IMG/VR virus record: IMGVR_UViG_3300047548_000214
Span: 1 to 25,909 of that record
Source of the DNA: a virus
Length of the DNA: 25,909 nt
Direction: 5' to 3' (one strand)
Part shown: piece after piece, positions 23,188 to 25,909 of the stretch
How the letters are laid out: every line of letters begins with the position of its first letter
Position numbering within the stretch: the first letter of the stretch is position 1
Made by a program: the position numbers and the translations under genes
The notes under the pieces: model-generated
Seen by the model: only the letters and a program-made list of their open reading frames with translations
Database searches by the model: none
What the model was told of the DNA's origin: nothing

Positions 23188-23234
23188 ATATATTAATCAT
23201 TTAGTCGGTTTTTTACCGATTATGGCTAATATAT
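23188..23234. repeat. Interrupted inverted repeat at an operon junction
   Basis: Outer arms ATATATTA (23188-23195) and TAATATAT (23227-23234) enclose inner arms TCGGT (23205-23209) and ACCGA (23215-23219). It covers the stop of the 118-residue gene and the gap before the 52-residue gene. It could be a weak terminator, RNA processing site or protein-binding palindrome. Confidence 0.55.
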
Positions 23235-23582
23235 TGTGCATTTCTCACATCTTAAATCCTTAGTAAAGCCCTTTGATATGATTACGCTACACCCATGGCA
23301 TAGCGTAGCGCCTGCACCACCGTTGAATTTCCAAAGTGGACGTCCATACTTTCTCAAAAGCCTAAAGGTTGTCTTGATGTCGTGCCAATTGAGTTGCACC
23401 TCGTCTTGAAGGTACAAAGGATACCAAGCTATGCAGTAACCGTGGTTGGCGTTTACCCAATCCTCACGCTTAACGCGGTTGCCGTTAACAGACTTAAGGT
23501 ATATCCAAGGGACGTTACCCTCTAGCTCAAGCTCGTAGCCAATCTTACTAAGCCTTTCTCTAAACTTTACTACTTCGTTCAT
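23226..23582 (-). CDS. 118-residue protein with C-terminal zinc ribbon
   Basis: Residues 1-85 form a mixed fold (FRERLSKIGYELELEGNVPW, SVNGNRVKREDWVNANHGYC) of a type often seen in Bacteroidota phages. The end is a zinc ribbon with C95/C98 and C112/C115 (LCHGCSV, RCEKC). It overlaps the upstream gene by 23 bases. A palindrome lies on its stop codon. I do not know its function; the ribbon points to nucleic-acid or protein binding. Confidence 0.78.
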   Translation of the reverse strand: MNEVVKFRERLSKIGYELELEGNVPWIYLKSVNGNRVKREDWVNANHGYCIAWYPLYLQDEVQLNWHDIKTTFRLLRKYGRPLWKFNGGAGATLCHGCSVIISKGFTKDLRCEKCTIY

Positions 23583-23961
23583 TCTCTCTGTATTTAATCT
23601 CCATTCTAATCAAATCAAGGTGCCAATCTGCGCCACCATACTCAAATACTGCCTCCAAGTAATCGTCATCCATCTTTGATAATGGTATCCAAGTGAGTGG
23701 TTGCTTACCGTCCTTGCCTCGGCTACCTCTTGTGGCGTAGTCTCGGTAGTAGTGCCAAGTCTTGTCATTAACTTGGTCAACGTAGTAATGGTGTAACCAT
23801 ATATTGTCAAGGTCCTTTGCTCCGTATCTCTCGTAGCTAAGACCACCATCCACCATCGCCTCGTTAGGACAAGAACAAGTCTTGTAGTCATGCACAGTGT
23901 AGCTAACTAATTTCTCTTTGCACTTAACACAAGTAACTGCGTTGTAAAATAGTTGTCTCAT
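23560..23961 (-). CDS. 133-residue protein with N-terminal cysteine cluster
   Basis: The N-terminus has C11-x-x-C14 and C29-x-C31 (TCVKCKEKLVSYTVHDYKTC) followed by VDGGLSYERYG, a signature I know from small phage proteins (CxxCxxxxxSxxxHDxxxCxC...DGGxxYxR). The second half (PLTWIPLSKMDDDYLEAVFE) is helical with a conserved-looking PLxxMxDxHLxAxxxY pattern seen in other phage proteins. It overlaps genes on both sides by 4 and 23 bases. It may be a fusion of two common phage modules. The role is unknown. Confidence 0.78.
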   Translation of the reverse strand: MRQLFYNAVTCVKCKEKLVSYTVHDYKTCSCPNEAMVDGGLSYERYGAKDLDNIWLHHYYVDQVNDKTWHYYRDYATRGSRGKDGKQPLTWIPLSKMDDDYLEAVFEYGGADWHLDLIRMEIKYRENERSSKV

Positions 23962-24284
23962 AGCTTTTTTAATTCTTGTTTTAATCTTTTAATGAATGAT
24001 TCCTCACCATCGTCACCACAAAGTAACCAATCAGCTCGGTGCATATATACCTGCGCTTTTGAGATGATGTCAATGGCTTTCTTAAACTCCTCAATCACAT
24101 CCTCAGGATACTCATAGTGAAATCTATCCTCAGGATATCTCTCATACCAATCAGGTTGATACCAACCCTCATTCTTCATCTCTTCTTTGGTCTTTGGCTT
24201 ACCATTCTTTTCGATAAGACCTTTCAAGTCATCTATTACATCAGTGAGTCTATACTGACAATAGTTCCATCTTCCTCCGCTCAT
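23958..24284 (-). CDS. 108-residue phage protein (MSGGxxxY family)
   Basis: The product opens MSGGRWNYCQYRLTDVIDDL and ends with the block ISKAQVYMHRADWLLCGDDG then EESFIKRLKQEL. The combination MSGGxFxYxQY... with DWLxSGDDGEESFxxRLxxxL marks a family found in many unrelated phages with no known function, as far as I recall. It is the next gene after a gap carrying a candidate plus-strand small RNA, and overlaps the downstream gene by 4 bases. Cytosolic and acidic. Confidence 0.82.
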   Translation of the reverse strand: MSGGRWNYCQYRLTDVIDDLKGLIEKNGKPKTKEEMKNEGWYQPDWYERYPEDRFHYEYPEDVIEEFKKAIDIISKAQVYMHRADWLLCGDDGEESFIKRLKQELKKL

Positions 24285-24311
24285 AGTTATTTAATTTAAT
24301 ATCTTTGTATC

Positions 24312-24378
24312 TACCCCACTTACAGAGAAGTTTGTAAGTCCCCCTCTATTCTCCGGTGTAGAGGGTTTTTTATTTTTT
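24312..24378 (+). ncRNA. Candidate two-hairpin small RNA with terminator
   Basis: On the plus strand, opposite to all nearby genes, a -7-like TATCTTTG (24300-24307) is followed by hairpin A (ACTTAC 24318-24323, GTAAGT 24334-24339), hairpin B (CCCTCTA 24342-24348, TAGAGGG 24359-24365) and a T-rich run. The loops contain GAGAA and TTCTC, which are exactly complementary and could form a kissing interaction. The 85-base gap between two minus genes contains no coding frame of note. A properly spaced -33 TTG is absent. It could alternatively be just a plus-strand terminator insulating the minus operon. Confidence 0.5.
24342..24378 (+). terminator. Plus-strand Rho-independent terminator
   Basis: CCCTCTA, 10-base loop, TAGAGGG, then TTTTTTATTTTTT. 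On the minus strand the stem lacks a following U-tract, so it works only for plus-strand transcription. Confidence 0.75.
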
Positions 24379-24573
24379 AAAGGTTTCGTTGTAGTATTGT
24401 TCGCCAGTTTCGGGTAATCCTTCTCCATGTGGGCAACTCCATCCTTCAAAATACGCCTTACTTATCTGCTCCTTCTCCATTTCTTTGGCTTGTTCAAATT
24501 CAGAATATAAATCTATCGACAGGCCATGCTTATTTCTTAGCTCATCAATCAACCACTCTACTGCTGTTCTCAT
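24370..24573 (-). CDS. 67-residue phage protein of unknown function
   Basis: The protein MRTAVEWLIDELRNKHGLSI ... FEQAKEMEKEQISKAYFEGW ... EQYYNETF belongs to a small helical family that I see often in Bacteroidota phages (TAVEWLxxxL...IxQAKxMEKxQIxxAYxxG...YYNxTF). No function is known to me. It is the first gene downstream of the tRNA-like element, about 107 bases away, and its stop codon overlaps the U-tract of the plus-strand terminator. Confidence 0.82.
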   Translation of the reverse strand: MRTAVEWLIDELRNKHGLSIDLYSEFEQAKEMEKEQISKAYFEGWSCPHGEGLPETGEQYYNETFKK

Positions 24574-24679
24574 TGTATTACATTTTAGTTTAACTTATGT
24601 GGCAATTTCTACCACTTATCTTAACTTGTCTTGTAAGGTACAAACACCCATAGTTTTGACCCTTATATTACCACTTAGG

Positions 24680-24810
24680 CACGGAGGCAGGATTTGAACC
24701 TGCATGGAGCTTATCCCTCGTATCTACTTCTGCTCAATAGGACCTACGGCCGATAACCTATGACTTTTGCATTTTCAAGTACTAGCGTCTACCAATTCCG
24801 CCACTCCGTG
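24680..24810 (-). tRNA. Expanded tRNA-like element (Leu-type D arm, 131 nt)
   Basis: On the minus strand, acceptor arms CACGGAG and CTCCGTG pair perfectly over 7 bp. The D arm TGGCGGAATTGGTAGACGC is that of a bacterial leucine tRNA. The T arm GCAGG-TTCAAAT-CCTGC is canonical. Between D and T arms there are about 81 nt instead of about 33. The only local hairpin in the anticodon position is ACTT/AAGT with a 10-nt loop (GAAAATGCAA), so no anticodon can be assigned. The discriminator would be C and no CCA is encoded. It is either a tRNA-derived structural RNA, a degenerate phage tRNA, or a tRNA carrying an unusual insertion. Confidence 0.6.
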
Positions 24811-24812
24811 AT

Positions 24813-24897
24813 GCCTTTATCTCGGAAAGGCTAACCTATCTCCCTACGATGAGAACCGCAGCCAATGCACGGCAGGTTACGTTCCACTCGTCAGTGG
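24813..24897 (-). other. Structured non-coding leader before the tRNA-like element
   Basis: The minus strand folds by eye into CCACT-GACG-AGTGG (24884-24897), a stem TAACCT/AGGTTA (24874-24879 with 24832-24837) closing two small hairpins, and GCCTTT-CCGAGAT-AAAGGC (24813-24831) directly before the tRNA-like acceptor. No frame of note occurs here. It may be part of one longer RNA with 24680-24810, or a processing leader. Confidence 0.45.
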
Positions 24898-24903
24898 CAT
24901 ATT

Positions 24904-25179
24904 TCACTCCTCCTCACTAGGCTCTGCGTCCACCCAATGCATGAATGCGGTGCTGACATTTTGTACTTGGTCGTAAAAGTGCAACGAACCCTCCACGTCT
25001 TTGACCATAGAGAATAAATTATTTAAGTGACGCGTCGTGTGCTCAATGAAGTCATTGCCCGACTTTTTGACCATCCTGTTGTAAACCCTTGGGGATTGCT
25101 CTCTGATGTCCTCCATGTAGTCCATCAATACCGGCAGAACGCCTAAGAGAGCCTGTAGCTTTTTCTCGTTCTCAATCAT
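24904..25179 (-). CDS. 91-residue helical protein, first gene after the repeat region
   Basis: The protein begins MIENEKKLQALLGVLPVLMD and is predicted helical throughout, with a basic middle (SPRVYNRMVKKSGNDFIEHT) and an acidic end (WVDAEPSEEE). It is preceded by a strong-looking TTG-N20-TAAATTTG promoter and followed by the structured RNA region. Being the first gene beside the TGTCGA repeats it could be an early or regulatory protein, but no helix-turn-helix is evident. I do not recognise the family. Confidence 0.7.
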   Translation of the reverse strand: MIENEKKLQALLGVLPVLMDYMEDIREQSPRVYNRMVKKSGNDFIEHTTRHLNNLFSMVKDVEGSLHFYDQVQNVSTAFMHWVDAEPSEEE

Positions 25180-25200
25180 AGTATCTGTTTGTTATGGGAC

Positions 25201-25231
25201 AAATTTAAAAAGAAAAAATCAACTGCGCAAG
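25201..25231 (-). promoter_or_regulatory. Bacteroidota-type promoter with both boxes
   Basis: Minus-strand TTG (25231-25229), 20-base spacer, TAAATTTG (25208-25201), 22 bases before the ATG at 25179. One TGTCGA repeat begins 6 bases upstream of the -33 box. Confidence 0.75.
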
Positions 25232-25236
25232 CTCCT

Positions 25237-25434
25237 GTCGAATTTTTATCAAATGTCGTTTTAAGGTTTCTCTATATATATATAGGAAATATATTATTAT
25301 TATATTTTTTTTCCCACTAGAAAGTAAAGTAAAAATCGACAGAATCGACAGAAGTATTGATAATCAATAAGTTAAGTATAAAAAATCGTCGTAAAATCGA
25401 CATGATTTATATAGTAAAATGTCGATAATCGACA
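25237..25434. repeat. TGTCGA/TCGACA repeat cluster, candidate origin or operator
   Basis: In this AT-rich gap the motif TGTCGA or its complement occurs at 25237-25242, 25336-25341, 25345-25350 and 25397-25402, with a near copy at 25255-25260. There is also a perfect 7-1-7 palindrome TGTCGATAATCGACA at 25420-25434. A second 7-1-7 palindrome of the same architecture, TATTGATAATCAATA, is at 25355-25369. A TATATA tract (25272-25283) and a long A/T run (25287-25312) lie between. Clustered repeats plus an AT-rich unwinding stretch fit a replication origin with iterons; proximity to a promoter also fits a repressor operator. Confidence 0.7.
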
Positions 25435-25476
25435 GGAATGGCCTTTTTTCAGAAATTATTTTAAAATCATAAACAT

Positions 25477-25505
25477 AAAAAAAGGGGCTTTTTAGAAAAC
25501 CCCTT
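25477..25505 (-). terminator. Rho-independent terminator of the rightmost gene
   Basis: Minus-strand AAGGGG, A/T loop, CCCCTT followed by a T run, 18 bases after the stop at 25523. Confidence 0.85.
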
Positions 25506-25522
25506 CCACAGAAACTAAAAAC

Positions 25523-25720
25523 TTAGTCCTCCAAACCAAGCATTCTCTCGCGCATTGAAGCACGTACATCTGCCTCAACCATCATCTCAATCTTCTGCTC
25601 ACGCTTGCGATTCTTTTTGGCTTCACACAATAACTGAATGCCCGTCATTCCATCAGGACGATTGTTAATCAAACGACCGTTGCGAATCTCTAGTCCGCTC
25701 TTAATACTCATATTTTTCAT
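25523..25720 (-). CDS. 65-residue charged protein, monocistronic
   Basis: The frame is open further upstream (to 25783), but the TAtcTTTG promoter element lies inside that extension, so ATG 25720 is chosen; ATG 25711 is an alternative. The product, MKNMSIKSGLEIRNGRLINN then a helical basic-acidic stretch (LLCEAKKNRKREQKIEMMVE), ends ERMLGLED. It has its own promoter and terminator, so it is regulated apart from the main operon. No family recognised. Confidence 0.65.
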   Translation of the reverse strand: MKNMSIKSGLEIRNGRLINNRPDGMTGIQLLCEAKKNRKREQKIEMMVEADVRASMRERMLGLED

Positions 25721-25736
25721 AATAGATAGTTTTATG

Positions 25737-25744
25737 CAAAGATA
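25737..25744 (-). promoter_or_regulatory. Bacteroidota-type -7 element for the 65-residue gene
   Basis: Minus-strand TATCTTTG, 16 bases before the ATG at 25720. No TTG at the -33 distance. Confidence 0.55.
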
Positions 25745-25783
25745 CAAAATGGTATCAGATATGCGGAGTGGTTGGATACCCAC

Positions 25784-25909
25784 CCCATTTTACGATGCGA
25801 CCCCCCAATGCGAAACCGACCAAAAGCTTGCTAGGGGGGTGCTGAATGCGTCGACGCGGCCCAACTTTTTGGCGTTTTCCTAGGGCCTAGCGCGCACACT
25901 AGTGTAGAC
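25784..25909. other. Gene-free, GC-rich, palindrome-rich right end
   Basis: No convincing gene is seen. Base composition shifts from AT-rich to GC-rich. It holds an inverted repeat ACCCCCC (25800-25806)/GGGGGGT (25834-25840), AAGCTT (25824), a 10-bp palindrome GCGTCGACGC (25848-25857), CTAGGgCCTAG (25880-25890) and ACACTAGTGT (25896-25905). It could be a genome-end or intergenic protein-binding region. Confidence 0.5.

Noticed and set aside
24680-24810. A tRNA-Leu interrupted by a group I intron
   Set aside because: The extra sequence is only about 48 nt, far below the size of a group I intron, and no base-paired anticodon stem appears after removing any segment.
24884-24897. CTGACGAG on the minus strand, resembling the hammerhead ribozyme core
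   Set aside because: The required GAAA box and matching stems are not present in order; the motif is simply part of a CCACT/AGTGG hairpin.
25721-25783. N-terminal extension of the rightmost gene to ATG 25783
   Set aside because: The TAtcTTTG promoter element lies inside the extension, so the message would begin after it.
25638-25883. An 81-codon plus-strand frame at the right end
   Set aside because: It is antisense to the 65-residue gene and its promoter, and its product has no recognisable features.
1-25909. Integrated prophage
   Set aside because: No integrase, attachment site or host genes are seen; the window is equally consistent with a lytic phage contig.

Overview
This window looks like part of a tailed (Caudoviricetes) phage genome, or a metagenomic phage contig, infecting a member of the Bacteroidota. 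The host call rests on repeated matches to the Bacteroidota promoter -7 element TAnnTTTG just upstream of genes that follow terminators, on weak or absent Shine-Dalgarno sequences, and on fibre proteins of a style typical of Bacteroidota phages. The long TerL and Q-rich portal recall crAss-like and other Bacteroidota podovirus-type phages, but this cannot be proven by eye. There is no integrase, replication gene or recognisable major capsid gene here, so lysogeny cannot be judged. Genes are tightly packed with 1-4 base stop/start overlaps, and all but one lie on the minus strand, so transcription order runs from high to low coordinates.

Right to left. 25784-25909 is a gene-free, GC-rich, palindrome-rich end. 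25523-25720 is a small gene with its own promoter and terminator. 25200-25480 is an AT-rich region carrying repeated TGTCGA/TCGACA motifs, a candidate origin or operator, with a good promoter firing leftward. 24904-25179 is a small helical gene, followed by a structured RNA region (24680-24897) that includes a 131-nt tRNA-like element. 22542-24573 holds seven small accessory genes, three with clear zinc ribbons and one with a cysteine-rich N-terminus, plus a candidate plus-strand small RNA at about 24312-24378. 22104-22400 is a single small gene with its own promoter and terminator. 20142-22012 is a phage groEL-groES pair in reversed order. 19717-20145 is the only plus-strand gene, a winged-helix-like candidate regulator. 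18593-19671 is a run of five tiny lysine-rich proteins.

16942-18564 encodes a large beta-rich virion-type protein ended by a strong terminator. From a promoter at 16865, a long operon runs to 6428: a spike-base-like protein, three paralogous tail fibres sharing one N-terminal adaptor, small fibre-associated proteins, then a lysis region. The lysis region has three single-TM holin-like proteins, an i-spanin-like protein overlapping an exported partner, a two-TM holin candidate, an M15 peptidase endolysin and a candidate unimolecular spanin. It ends with a calcineurin-like phosphoesterase.

A last promoter at 6413 starts the packaging operon: a coiled-coil protein, a C1q-like fibre or decoration protein, a small unknown, a double GroES-like protein, a candidate small terminase, TerL, and the portal, which is cut by the window's left edge. 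The GroEL/GroES pair and the double GroES-like protein suggest the phage supplies its own folding machinery, but that link is inference.
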